NCBI RefSeq assembly: GCF_019457635.1
Contig: NZ_CP080412.1
Location: forward strand, 744,001 to 808,000
Source: Shewanella mangrovisoli
GTDB taxonomy: Bacteria; Pseudomonadota; Gammaproteobacteria; Enterobacterales; Shewanellaceae
DNA length: 64,000 nucleotides
Reading direction: 5' to 3'
The stretch's first letter is position 1. Each line of letters begins with the position of its first letter. The notes beneath the pieces were generated by a model. The model was not told the origin of the DNA. It worked only from the letters and a program-made list of their open reading frames with translations, and made no database searches. The position numbers and the translations under genes are program-made. Of this stretch, positions 20,752 through 29,904 are shown in pieces.

Positions 20752-22758
20752 GTGCTGTATCAACCTATCAAATTAGCCGTTATTTTAGCGGGAGTGCTCG
20801 GCACCGCTGTACCTCAATTGGCTTGGTCTGCTGAGGCGAGCGATTGTGGTGAAGATAAAAAATGTCAGGATTATCTGCGGGTTTCCGGCGATGTAATGCG
20901 CCAGCCCGTTCATCTTGTGAGCGATCCGAAACAGAACCGTTTGCCATTGCCGGCCTACGATGGCTCGGGATTTTTACGTTCTATCCCCGGATTTAATATC
21001 ACTCGCAAAGGCGGCTCAGGTGGCGATCCTATGTTTCGGGGGCTGGGCGGTTCGCGTTTAAACATAGTCGATGATGGTCAGCATGTGTATGGCGCCTGTG
21101 GTGGGCGTATGGACCCACCGACAAACTATATTTATCCCGAAAGCTACGATCAGATAACTGTGATCAAAGGGCCGCAAACCGTGAAGTACGGTCCCGTCGG
21201 CAGCGCGGGCACGATTTTGTTTGAGAAAAACCGCCATCGCTTTAACCAAGCGGATCTTGAAGGACGAGCCAGCGCGACGGGCGGCAGTTTCGATAGACGA
21301 GATGCCATGGTGGAGCTGAGTGCCGGAGACAAGAATTACTATCTTGATTTCGATATGAATCAATCCAGTAGTGACCATTATGAAGACGGTAATGGCAATA
21401 AAGTGCAATCGAGTTACGATCGTCAAAACGCGAACCTCGCCTTGGGGTGGACACCGACAGAGCGCACGGTTCTTGAGTTGGCCTATGGTGAATCGAGCGG
21501 CGAAGCCGAATATGCCGACAGGTTAAACAAGGCACGTCAAATCGATAACCGTGATGCGGCGTTACTGCTACAACACGAGTTTGAGTCGAGCTGGTTGGCC
21601 GCAGTCGAGTTACAAGCCTTTAGCAATAAAAACGACCACATTATGGATAGGTTCGATGAAGGGGTTAATTCGGGCGCCAATGTGCGGCGGATGACCGACG
21701 GTGGCCATTTGTGGTTTGAGTTAGCGCCACTCGATGCTCTGGATGTCACTCTTGGGCTGGATTATATGTCGAGCAAACACGATGGCCGCAGCATGGCTGC
21801 GGGTGATGTCGGGCTAAACGACTTACTCAATAAACCTTTTAAAGAGGATATGCGCTATCAAAACTATGGTCTGTTTGCCGAGTCGCGCTATCGTTTTGAA
21901 GAGGGTGAGTTTGGGCGCAGTAGTTTGCACGCAGGATTGAGGCTTGACGATTGGAATAGCGAGCTTTTGATTGCTCAGCAGGGTGAGCGGGACGATACCC
22001 TCTTCAGTGGATACCTGCGTTATGAGTTTCAAACCGCGCAGCATCAATACTACGCAGGCTTTGGCTCGGCGCAGCGGATGCCGGATTACTGGGAGATTAT
22101 GAAGGCTAGCGCCGATAACCCCGCACAAAAAGCCTTTGACCTTAAAGCGGAAACCACCAATCAGTTCGATATAGGTTGGATTTATCAGGGGCCTGTCGAG
22201 GCTTCGGTGTCACTCTTCTATGGTGAGATTGCGGACTATATTCTGATTGATTCCAGCGGCTCAACCACCCTTGCCCGTAATATCGATGCTAGTCTCTACG
22301 GTGGTGAGGCCAGCCTAGATTATGCGCTAAATGAGCAATGGTCTAGCCAACTCACCGTAAGTTATACCCATGGTGAAAACGACACCGACAAGGTCGCGCT
22401 TGGGCAAATATCGCCGTTAGAGGCCAGATTAACCATTAACTATCAATGGCAAGCTTGGACAATGGCGGCGCAGTGGCGGCTGGTTGCATCACAGGATCGT
22501 TACACCTTAGGCCATGGCAACATCGTGGGCCAAGATTTAGGCCCGAGCAGCGGTTTTGGTACACTGGCGCTTAATGCATCTTGGTCATACAACAAGGATT
22601 TATCCTTAATTTTGGGTATCGAAAACCTGTTTGATGCAACCTACGCCGAGCATGTGAGTAAGGCTGGCACGGGGAACGATTTGCCCGGCAGTGAGGCCAT
22701 GTTTAGGGTCAACGAGCCGGGCCGTAATTTGTGGGCTAAGCTGACCTATCAGTTCTAA
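20752..22758 (+). CDS. TonB-dependent copper receptor (OprC/NosA-like)
   Basis: A 668-residue outer-membrane beta-barrel receptor. A signal peptide (to about residue 26, WSA) precedes a plug domain with PGFNITRKGGSGGDPMFRG. The GACGGRMDPPTNYI segment is characteristic of the OprC/NosA copper-receptor family, and IKGPQTVKYGPVGSAGTI is a typical plug motif. The barrel ends in YQF with terminal Phe, as required for BAM insertion. It would take up copper in a TonB-dependent way, in line with needs of respiratory copper enzymes. The start is GTG with AGGGGA upstream; a terminator-like hairpin follows. Confidence 0.9.
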   Translation: MLYQPIKLAVILAGVLGTAVPQLAWSAEASDCGEDKKCQDYLRVSGDVMRQPVHLVSDPKQNRLPLPAYDGSGFLRSIPGFNITRKGGSGGDPMFRGLGGSRLNIVDDGQHVYGACGGRMDPPTNYIYPESYDQITVIKGPQTVKYGPVGSAGTILFEKNRHRFNQADLEGRASATGGSFDRRDAMVELSAGDKNYYLDFDMNQSSSDHYEDGNGNKVQSSYDRQNANLALGWTPTERTVLELAYGESSGEAEYADRLNKARQIDNRDAALLLQHEFESSWLAAVELQAFSNKNDHIMDRFDEGVNSGANVRRMTDGGHLWFELAPLDALDVTLGLDYMSSKHDGRSMAAGDVGLNDLLNKPFKEDMRYQNYGLFAESRYRFEEGEFGRSSLHAGLRLDDWNSELLIAQQGERDDTLFSGYLRYEFQTAQHQYYAGFGSAQRMPDYWEIMKASADNPAQKAFDLKAETTNQFDIGWIYQGPVEASVSLFYGEIADYILIDSSGSTTLARNIDASLYGGEASLDYALNEQWSSQLTVSYTHGENDTDKVALGQISPLEARLTINYQWQAWTMAAQWRLVASQDRYTLGHGNIVGQDLGPSSGFGTLALNASWSYNKDLSLILGIENLFDATYAEHVSKAGTGNDLPGSEAMFRVNEPGRNLWAKLTYQF

Positions 22759-22780
22759 CTGGGCTTATTTGTACTATTGC

Positions 22781-22818
22781 CGCCCCGAGAGCCTTGCTGT
22801 CGGGGCGATGCTATTTTT
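22781..22818 (+). terminator. probable terminator of copper receptor gene
   Basis: An 8-bp stem CGCCCCGA/TCGGGGCG with an 11-base loop is followed, after a few bases, by TATTTTTAG. Confidence 0.65.
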
Positions 22819-22927
22819 AGCAAGGCAATGCCAAACTGCGACGTGTCAAAGCTAAGGCCTCAGGAGGGACACTGCCTGAGGCCTATGTTAAACTGCCCCA
22901 TCATTTTTCCCTGTTGATACTGTTGCA

Positions 22928-25435
22928 TTGAACAATCTACCCATTCATTCCTTATTGCCATCCCTGCGCGATGCCTTTGCGAAACATGCGCAAGTGATCC
23001 TCGAAGCGCCAACGGGTGCGGGTAAATCGACTGCATTGCCCTTAGCCATGCTGGATTGGCCTGAGATTTCGGGGCGGATTTTAATGCTGGAACCTAGGCG
23101 TGTGGCTGCCCGTAGCGTGGCGCAATTTATTGCCAGTTGTCGGCAACAGACGGTGGGGCAAGAGGTAGGTTATCGCGTGCGCGGCGAGTCAAAGGTTAGC
23201 GGTGAGACTCGGCTTGAGATTGTCACCGAAGGGGTTTTAACTCGAATGATCCAGCAAGATCCTGAATTAACAGGCATCGAGATGATCATTTTCGACGAGA
23301 TCCACGAGCGGCATTTGACCACAGATCTGGGTTTAGCCTTGGCGCTCGAAGTGCAAAGTTCACTGCGGGATGACTTAAAAATCCTCGCCATGTCGGCAAC
23401 CTTATCTGGCCTCTCATTAGCCGAGTTGATGCCCGATGCCGTACTGCTACAGAGTGAGGGACGCAGTTTCCCGGTCGAAATTCGCTATCGCCCGGTTGCA
23501 GGGCAGCAGCATTGGCTCGATCATTTAAGCCGCGTTGTGCTCGATGCCGCAACGTCACTCAGTGATAACGGTCCGCAGGATATTTTGGTGTTTTTGCCAG
23601 GTAAGGCTGAAATCCTTAGAGTGGCGCAGTATCTAGAAGAGCGCCTCGATAGCAGTCGCGTAGCCGTGTGCCCACTCTATGGCGAGCTATCGGCGCAGGA
23701 ACAGGATAAGGCGATAAAGGCCGACAGCAGCAGGCGCAAGATAGTGCTTTCCACCAACGTGGCCGAGTCTAGCCTGACTATCGAAGGCATTGGCCTAGTT
23801 ATCGACAGCGGTTATAAACGCCAAGCCAGCTTTAATCCTAAAACCGGCGTCACGCGTTTAAGCCTTAAGCGCATCAGCCAAGCCTCGGCAACCCAGCGTG
23901 CAGGCCGTGCGGGGCGTTTGGCGGCGGGCGAGTGTATCCGTTTATGGGGCCAAGAGGAGCATCAGCGTCTGCTCAAGGCCGATGAGCCCGAAATCAGCCA
24001 AGCCGACTTAGTCGCCATGGCTCATGACTGTGCTTACTGGGGCGCGAAATCCTTCAGCGACTTACTGTTATTGACTGTGCCGCCGACAGTGAACGAGGCA
24101 TTAGCTTGGCAATTGCTTCAGCGTTTAGGCATGGTCGATGAACAAAACAAGCTGACTGCGCATGGCAAAGCGGCCTATGAGCTGGGGTGCCATCCGCGCC
24201 TCGCCCATATGTTATTAGTGGCCAAATCCCGCGATGAACATCAACTGGCAGTCTTAGCCTGTTTACTGGCGGGGATTTTAGAGGCGCGGGGATTGCCACG
24301 AAAAGGCGCCGATATCATGAATTACCTGCACTTTGCCACCCAAGGCAGTGCGGGGCAGCAGGCCAAACAATGGCTTAAAAAGCTGGCGCTCGATAAGCAA
24401 TTCTCTCAGGCCGATTTAGTAGCCATCGCCTCCCATGCCCATCATCAGGATGTCGGTTTGCTGTTGGCGCTGGCTTATCCCGACCGCATTGCCAAATCCC
24501 GTGGCGTTGAGGGCTATCAATTGGCTAATGGTACGGGTGTGGTGCTTAGCGCCGAAGATGCTTTAGCGCAAACGCCTTGGCTGGTGGTGGCGGATTTTCA
24601 AGAAACCGAAGGCAAGAATGCCGGGCGGATTTATCTCGCCAGTCCATTATCGCCAAGTCTGTTCGATAAGGAATTGGCCGAGCTGGTGGAGCGCCATGAC
24701 CAATGTGGCTGGGATGAAACTAAAGGCCGCGCTGTGGCTGAACGTCAAATGAAAGTCGGGCAGATATTGCTGAAATCCGAGACGATTGCTAATCCGAATC
24801 GCGGCCAAATTGTAGCGGCATTACTGAGTTACATTCGCCAGCAGGGGTTACAAATCCTCAATTGGCACGATAACTTAGCGCAGTTTCAAGCGAGGTTAAA
24901 GTTAGCGAATGATTTAGATCCGAATGCCGATTGGCCGGAGATGAGCGATACCGCACTGCTGGCAAACCTTGAAACATGGCTGGCGCCCTACCTTGAAAAT
25001 GTGAATAATCTGCCGCAATTACAAAAACTCGATTGCTTTAGTTTGCTGGTAAACCAATTAACTTGGTCACAGCAACAGGCGCTCGATGCACTGTTGCCCA
25101 CCTCATGGCCGTTAGCCACGGGGACTTCGGCGCCGATATTGTACGATGCCTCGGGGCGAGCCTTGCTGCGGGTACGTTTGCAAGAAACCTTTGGCATGGC
25201 AGACTGCCCGCTACTGGCCCAAGGCAAGCTTAAGGTGACGATGGAATTGCTGTCACCGGCGCAGCGCCCCTTGGCGCTGACGGCGGATCTCGCCAGTTTT
25301 TGGCAAGGGCCCTATGTGGAAGTGAAAAAAGAAATGCGTGGGCGTTATCCTAAACACCTGTGGCCGGACGATCCTGCCAATACCCAGCCCACAAAATTTA
25401 CCAAGAAGAAAACCTTAGGTTTATCTCAGTCATAG
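22928..25435 (+). CDS. hrpB: ATP-dependent helicase HrpB
   Basis: A DEAH-box helicase of 835 residues. Walker A is APTGAGKST and Walker B/motif II is FDEIHERH. Motif III is SATLSG, motif V is STNVAESSLTIEG and motif VI is QRAGRAGR. The HrpB-type C-terminal domain follows. The cellular RNA target of HrpB is not firmly known. The predicted start is a rare TTG (NNLPIHSLLPSLRDAF matches the family N-terminus). A short gap to mrcB follows, as in other gammaproteobacteria where hrpB precedes mrcB. Confidence 0.94.
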   Translation: MNNLPIHSLLPSLRDAFAKHAQVILEAPTGAGKSTALPLAMLDWPEISGRILMLEPRRVAARSVAQFIASCRQQTVGQEVGYRVRGESKVSGETRLEIVTEGVLTRMIQQDPELTGIEMIIFDEIHERHLTTDLGLALALEVQSSLRDDLKILAMSATLSGLSLAELMPDAVLLQSEGRSFPVEIRYRPVAGQQHWLDHLSRVVLDAATSLSDNGPQDILVFLPGKAEILRVAQYLEERLDSSRVAVCPLYGELSAQEQDKAIKADSSRRKIVLSTNVAESSLTIEGIGLVIDSGYKRQASFNPKTGVTRLSLKRISQASATQRAGRAGRLAAGECIRLWGQEEHQRLLKADEPEISQADLVAMAHDCAYWGAKSFSDLLLLTVPPTVNEALAWQLLQRLGMVDEQNKLTAHGKAAYELGCHPRLAHMLLVAKSRDEHQLAVLACLLAGILEARGLPRKGADIMNYLHFATQGSAGQQAKQWLKKLALDKQFSQADLVAIASHAHHQDVGLLLALAYPDRIAKSRGVEGYQLANGTGVVLSAEDALAQTPWLVVADFQETEGKNAGRIYLASPLSPSLFDKELAELVERHDQCGWDETKGRAVAERQMKVGQILLKSETIANPNRGQIVAALLSYIRQQGLQILNWHDNLAQFQARLKLANDLDPNADWPEMSDTALLANLETWLAPYLENVNNLPQLQKLDCFSLLVNQLTWSQQQALDALLPTSWPLATGTSAPILYDASGRALLRVRLQETFGMADCPLLAQGKLKVTMELLSPAQRPLALTADLASFWQGPYVEVKKEMRGRYPKHLWPDDPANTQPTKFTKKKTLGLSQS

Positions 25436-25513
25436 CCTTTAGACTGCTTTGATTTACAACCTCAGTGTTGTGCCTGTGACTGATGCCGTTAACGCATAAA
25501 TGATGAAGTAGAT

Positions 25514-27808
25514 ATGACAACTAAGACGACAAAAAAAGCGAAAGCGAAGCGCAGCCGTGGCCTGTTTGGGCAAATTTGGTCGCTCACTTGGAAGCTCGCC
25601 TTAATCGGGCTAGCCGTTGTGACTTTCTACAGTATTTACCTCGATCAAATTATTGCCCGCAAGTTTGAGGGGCAAAAATGGCACTTACCCGCGCAGGTAT
25701 TTAGTCGCTCGATGGCCTTATATCCCGGCGCTGCCGTGAGTCATCCACAGTTAATGGCCGAACTCAAACTCTTAGGTTATCGCAAGGTCGCCAATCCCCG
25801 CGAAGTGGGTGAGTTTTCGGCATCCAGCACCAAAATCGAATTATGGCGTCGCCCCTTCTTACATCCCGAGGGCGATCAAGCTGAGCAACGGGTGATGATT
25901 AGCTTCGACAGCGATGGGATCAGCTCGATTGCGCGTATGTCAGATAAGCGCCAGTTGGCGGTGTTCCATTTAGAACCCGTCTTGCTCGACCGCATTATAG
26001 CGGGTGATGGCGAAGACAGATTGTTTGTCCCCACAGAAGAAATGCCCAAGGCGATCGTAAAAGCCTTGCTGCTGGTGGAAGACCGCAGTTTTTACGAGCA
26101 TCATGGGGTCAATCCCTTCGCGATTCTGCGCGCGGCTTTTGTGAATATCAGCGCGGGTCGTACTGTACAGGGCGGCTCGACACTGACCCAGCAGTTGGCG
26201 AAAAACTTCTTCCTCTCCAGCGAGCGCTCTTTGCTGCGTAAAATTCGCGAAGCCTTAATGGCGGTGATTATCGATTTTCGTTACAGCAAGGAAGAAATCC
26301 TCGAGGCCTACCTCAACGAAGTGTATATGGGGCAAGATAAATCTCGCGCCGTGCATGGGATGGGCTTGGCTTCACAGTTCTATTTTGGTCGTCCGATCGG
26401 CGAGCTAACCACGGCGCAGCAAGCGTTTTTAGTGGCCGCGATTAAGGGACCTTCCTATTACAACCCTTGGCGTTATCCTGAGCGCAGCCAAGAGCGTCGC
26501 GATTTAGTGCTGCGTCTCTTGATGGAGTCGGGTGAGCTGACTACCGCGCAATACAAGGTTGCGGTAGAGTCGCCCTTAGGCTTGCGTAATGCCAATAAAC
26601 CAGTGCATCAAAAGCTACCTGCGTTTTATGCCTTGGTTAAACAAGAGCTTAACGAGCGCTATGGTGACGAATTATTAAAACAATCTGGGGTGAAGATTTA
26701 CACCACACTCGATCCAATGGCGCAGGAAGTCGCCGAAATCGCCGTGACTCAAACCTTTAAGAGCTTAGATAAAGGCAATAAGTCATTGCAGATTGGTATG
26801 GTGGTCACCGATAAATACACTGGCGGTATCGCGGCTATGGTGGGCGATAAGACGCCAGGCTTTGACGGCTATAACCGCGCGGTTGAGATCCGCAGACCTA
26901 TAGGCTCGCTCATCAAGCCATTTGTATATGCGACCGCATTGGCGCCGAATAGCCAATTCACCTTGGCTTCGCCACTTAAAGATCAGCCTATTACCCTAAA
27001 GAATGAGCAGGGCAAAACCTGGTCACCGCAGAACTTCGATAAGAAGTTTAGCGGTCAAGTCTCGTTATTAACGGCGCTTAAAAAGTCGATGAACGTACCT
27101 ACGGTGAACCTAGGGATTGCCGTGGGTGTGGATGCGGTGGCAACTACGCTGGCTAAGTCGGGCTGGCAAGAGCCACTTAACGAATATCCGTCTATGCTAC
27201 TGGGCGCCGTGAATGGCTCGCCTCTAATGGTGGCGCAGGTTTATCAGACGCTGGCCGATTATGGTGCCTATCGTAAACTCACAACAGTGACGGCGGTGCT
27301 CGACAGTCACAATCAGCCATTACCTGTGACCCGCTCACCGAAGGAGCAAGCTATCGCGCCAGATACTGATTTCCTGGTGCAATATGCTATGCAGCAAGTG
27401 GTGCGCTCGGGTACGGCAACGCGTTTAGGTAATGCCTTCCCAGGCGTTGCACTAGCGGGTAAAACCGGTACCAGTAACGATAGTCGCGACTCTTGGTTCG
27501 CCGGTTTTGACGAGCGTAACGTCGCGGCGATTTGGGTCGGACGCGACGATAACGGTAAGACGACTCTTTACGGTAGCAGTGGTGCCATGGCGGTGTATCA
27601 GGCCTTCTTGAAGGAACGTCCACCTATTGGGCTGCGCTCGATTCCGCCAACGGGCGTGATCCAAGGTTATTTTGACCGTGATACCGGTGAAGCTAAGGAG
27701 GCGGGATGCCGCAATACCGAAGCATTACCCGCCCTGCGTGGCACCTATAACCCTGCGAAAAACTGCGGCGAGCCGTTGCAGTGGTGGCAGAAGATTTTAG
27801 GTCAGTAA
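25514..27808 (+). CDS. mrcB: penicillin-binding protein 1B
   Basis: A bifunctional class A PBP making cross-linked peptidoglycan at the inner membrane. The 764-residue chain has a basic N-terminus, one transmembrane helix (~25–45) and a UB2H-like region. A GT51 glycosyltransferase domain follows, with catalytic Glu189 in LLVEDRSFYEHHG and GGSTLTQQLAKN. The transpeptidase domain has nucleophile Ser465 in GSLIK, SMN and KTGTS. The C-terminus lacks a long disordered tail. It lies 78 bases downstream of hrpB, with no terminator visible between them. Confidence 0.95.
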   Translation: MTTKTTKKAKAKRSRGLFGQIWSLTWKLALIGLAVVTFYSIYLDQIIARKFEGQKWHLPAQVFSRSMALYPGAAVSHPQLMAELKLLGYRKVANPREVGEFSASSTKIELWRRPFLHPEGDQAEQRVMISFDSDGISSIARMSDKRQLAVFHLEPVLLDRIIAGDGEDRLFVPTEEMPKAIVKALLLVEDRSFYEHHGVNPFAILRAAFVNISAGRTVQGGSTLTQQLAKNFFLSSERSLLRKIREALMAVIIDFRYSKEEILEAYLNEVYMGQDKSRAVHGMGLASQFYFGRPIGELTTAQQAFLVAAIKGPSYYNPWRYPERSQERRDLVLRLLMESGELTTAQYKVAVESPLGLRNANKPVHQKLPAFYALVKQELNERYGDELLKQSGVKIYTTLDPMAQEVAEIAVTQTFKSLDKGNKSLQIGMVVTDKYTGGIAAMVGDKTPGFDGYNRAVEIRRPIGSLIKPFVYATALAPNSQFTLASPLKDQPITLKNEQGKTWSPQNFDKKFSGQVSLLTALKKSMNVPTVNLGIAVGVDAVATTLAKSGWQEPLNEYPSMLLGAVNGSPLMVAQVYQTLADYGAYRKLTTVTAVLDSHNQPLPVTRSPKEQAIAPDTDFLVQYAMQQVVRSGTATRLGNAFPGVALAGKTGTSNDSRDSWFAGFDERNVAAIWVGRDDNGKTTLYGSSGAMAVYQAFLKERPPIGLRSIPPTGVIQGYFDRDTGEAKEAGCRNTEALPALRGTYNPAKNCGEPLQWWQKILGQ

Positions 27809-27886
27809 TACTTATTCTTGATAGGTAAAGCGATAACGGCGGTGCGGCAAGATGGCACCGCTGTCTTTGATAAAAGAGAGTACCAG

Positions 27887-28165
27887 ATGTATAAAACCGC
27901 AGCCGCAGTGCATATCCTTGTTAAACACAAAGAGCAGGCGGAAGATATTATTAAGCAATTGAATAAAGGCGCGAATTTTGGCGCGTTAGCCAAGCGCTAT
28001 TCCTCATGTCCGTCGGCGAAAAAGGGCGGTGATCTCGGTGAATTCAAGCGTGGGCAAATGGTGCCGCAGTTCGATAAAGTCGCTTTTTCTGGTGAGTTAT
28101 TAGTGCCACATCTCGTTAAAACCAAATTTGGCTGGCATGTGGTGAAGGTGTTGTATCGCACTTAA
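27887..28165 (+). CDS. ppiC: parvulin-type peptidyl-prolyl isomerase
   Basis: A 92-residue cytoplasmic parvulin. The single domain is recognised from [50 protein letters not shown] and [12 protein letters not shown]. The start was placed at the internal ATG at 27887, after AAAGAGAG, because PpiC proteins begin directly with the domain; the frame is open further upstream. It is the last core gene before the cassette array. Confidence 0.92.
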   Translation: MYKTAAAVHILVKHKEQAEDIIKQLNKGANFGALAKRYSSCPSAKKGGDLGEFKRGQMVPQFDKVAFSGELLVPHLVKTKFGWHVVKVLYRT

Positions 28166-28253
28166 ACAGGTTGCGTTAATTGAGTCAATAAGCTGACCTA
28201 TCGACGCATTAAGCTGCATCTAAACACCAATCTAAACGCTTATTTTCAAAAAA

Positions 28254-28322
28254 TAGTTAACCGTGCGCGTTTCCTGTGTTCTCACGGGATAAACGCGCAA
28301 ATGCACGAATAAGACGTTAGCT
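28254..28322 (+). repeat. attC-like site 1 (left end of array)
   Basis: AGTTAAC at the left and GTTAGCT at the right are complementary apart from one base. Inside, GTGCGCGTTT pairs with AAACGCGC, and CCTGTG with CACGGG. The spacer between R'' and L'' is shorter than normal, so it is less certain than the sites downstream. It shares the block AGTTAACCGTGCGCGTTT with site 2. Confidence 0.5.
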
Positions 28323-28336
28323 TCTGGTATGTGTAA

Positions 28337-28774
28337 ATGGATTTAAAACAAACAAATTTGCAGAGCATTCTCGACAGACTTTATAAGACTGCGTTGTCAC
28401 TACTCCTCCCACAATTAGGATTACTCACCATAGTTGGTTCAAAAAGTGACCAATATACTTTTTTACTGATGTTTATTGTTTTTCTAGCTGTGAATATTCT
28501 CATTCCCGTATGGTTACTCCTCTTCAACACTGGTAAATCAAAAATTGATTCATTTTCAATCACAATAGACGACCAGAAAATGCTTGTTTCGACCTATGGT
28601 GAAGTCCAGCAGATAAATAGAGCTTCATATTGTGGCTATAAAGTTACTTCGCAGTATCCAAAGCAAATACAACTATTAGAGGCTAACGGCGAACATATAG
28701 AGTTTAGTTACTACGCGTTAAATAAAGAGCAAAGGAACCGCTTGTTTGATTATTTGGGACCCGCGAAAAGCTAA
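28337..28774 (+). CDS. cassette-encoded membrane protein, unknown function
   Basis: A 145-residue product I do not recognise. Two hydrophobic segments lie at ~20–36 and ~42–62. A ~75-residue soluble C-terminal part follows, with strand-rich character (SFSITIDDQKMLVSTYGEVQQI; ASYCGYKVTSQYPKQIQLL), resembling small membrane-anchored PH-like domain proteins. Its ATG lies 20 bases after the GTTA core of attC-like site 1 and its stop codon TAA falls in an AGCTAAC sequence, the usual cassette arrangement. Base composition is lower in GC than the neighbouring core genes. Confidence 0.7.
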   Translation: MDLKQTNLQSILDRLYKTALSLLLPQLGLLTIVGSKSDQYTFLLMFIVFLAVNILIPVWLLLFNTGKSKIDSFSITIDDQKMLVSTYGEVQQINRASYCGYKVTSQYPKQIQLLEANGEHIEFSYYALNKEQRNRLFDYLGPAKS

Positions 28775-29247
28775 CAATCTGATCTAATCGCTCCCTTCGA
28801 ACGCAGGGACAAAATATGGGGCCGCTGGGCGAATACGGCCCATGTACTTACCCCTAAGTGTGGATGTTATCCATAAAAGTCTAAAGCTAAAGCCAACGAC
28901 TTAGAGTAAAAACTAACGCGTTTTTGCCCCATTCCGTGTTTCGGTTCGTTAGCTCAATCTAAAATTCCCTCTCCTGCTGCCATACATATTCTTATCTATT
29001 TGCCTATGTTTGGCCTTACCAGAAATCGGCTAACAATGTATGGGCATACAGTCGTATTTAAATTTAGGTGTTTTGGTGTGATTTTCAGATAAAATCAGTG
29101 CGCACTAATTCTATCCGCAATAATTAAAGCTCTATAAAATCAGGTGAATATAGTAACTGAATTTTAGTTAATAGGTTTGGAAAACGCGCATGCGCGTTTT
29201 TCCAGATGGTGTATTTGGCAGAAAGCTGATAAATTCTTTGCATACAG
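28775..29247 (+). other. non-coding part of cassette 1, with hairpins and a CGCGC palindrome
   Basis: About 470 bases without an ORF. The ORF stop sits in AGCTAAC (28770–28776) and a matching GTTAGCT occurs at 28948–28954; a GTTATCC is at 28866. Either could be the right end of a degraded attC, but L boxes do not pair well. GGGCCG/CGGCCC and TCCCT/AGGGA hairpins lie at ~28800–28850. A nearly perfect 25-base palindrome with GCGCATGCGC at its centre is at 29179–29203, and shares its CGCGC/GCGTTT arms with attC-like sites 1 and 2. Confidence 0.5.
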
Positions 29248-29317
29248 ATAGTTAACCGTGCGCGTTTTCACTGGTCCAACGAGGTAAACGCGCATGCACA
29301 CTAATCAAATGTTATGT
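29248..29317 (+). repeat. attC-like site 2
   Basis: It begins ATAGTTAACCGTGCGCGTTT, as in site 1, and the arm pairs with AAACGCGCATGCAC. The right end is GTTATGT at 29311–29317, with TTAAC as the left partner. The box spacing is atypical. Confidence 0.5.
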
Positions 29318-29332
29318 GAGCAAAAGGAAATT

Positions 29333-29800
29333 ATGACCATTCATCAATTTGATATTTTTGCAGACTATTTTCAGCTTTATCTCATGGATGATGAAGCTGA
29401 CGATGATACGTCGGAAATATGGACGGATGATGCGCTAGATATAAAACTAGCAATAGCAAAGAATACGGTTGCTGTCGGTACTTATCGGAATGTCGATGTT
29501 AAATTCGAACTTGAGATAGTCGATAATGAGCCAAAAGTGGATTTGCAATTATGGGATCATGCATCTTTGGGCTTTGTAAGCTTTCCTTCGGGTAAGTGTG
29601 CTGTTTTTGGTTGTACAGATTATTTGCCTGATGCAAAGCGTATCGAACTGCCTAAAGGTAATTATGCTGTGTTATCTCTGGCTAAGGGGCTCGATTCAAT
29701 AACTGTTGAATGGGAGCCAGCTGACGATTTTTATAAGGTTATTTTATGGCCGTCTAATGTTAAAGAGTTTAGGTCGTTAAAGCGGTATGAAATCACATAA
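29333..29800 (+). CDS. cassette-encoded ComJ/Nin-like protein
   Basis: A 155-residue acidic soluble protein. The layout HQFDIF … WTD.AL … LPKGNYAV recalls the ComJ/Nin family, whose Bacillus member inhibits the DNA-entry nuclease NucA. This is recognised from memory of the family pattern only and needs a profile search. The start was placed at the ATG at 29333, preceded by AAAAGGAAA, rather than at an upstream ATG inside the attC arm. Its stop TAA overlaps the next attC site, and no partner nuclease is adjacent. Confidence 0.72.
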   Translation: MTIHQFDIFADYFQLYLMDDEADDDTSEIWTDDALDIKLAIAKNTVAVGTYRNVDVKFELEIVDNEPKVDLQLWDHASLGFVSFPSGKCAVFGCTDYLPDAKRIELPKGNYAVLSLAKGLDSITVEWEPADDFYKVILWPSNVKEFRSLKRYEIT

Positions 29801-29899
29801 CAAACGGCTCAACCGGACAAATATTTGCTGTCACCTTTTTTGCAAAGGGCCGCAAAAAAGCAGCCATCAAACATTTGCGCGGTTAACCGGGCGTTAGAG
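29795..29899 (+). repeat. attC site 3
   Basis: The left end ACATAAC-AAACGG-CTCAACCG pairs with the right end CGGTTAA-CCGGGC-GTTAGAG, giving matched R and L boxes with extra unpaired bases on one strand, as in attC hairpins. The core GTTAG is at 29893–29897. The stop codon of the preceding ORF lies inside R''. Confidence 0.88.
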
Positions 29900-29904
29900 C
29901 ACCT

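Noticed and set aside
29179-29203. Rho-independent terminator
   Set aside because: The palindrome has a T run but no gene ends close to it, and its arms recur in attC-like sites.
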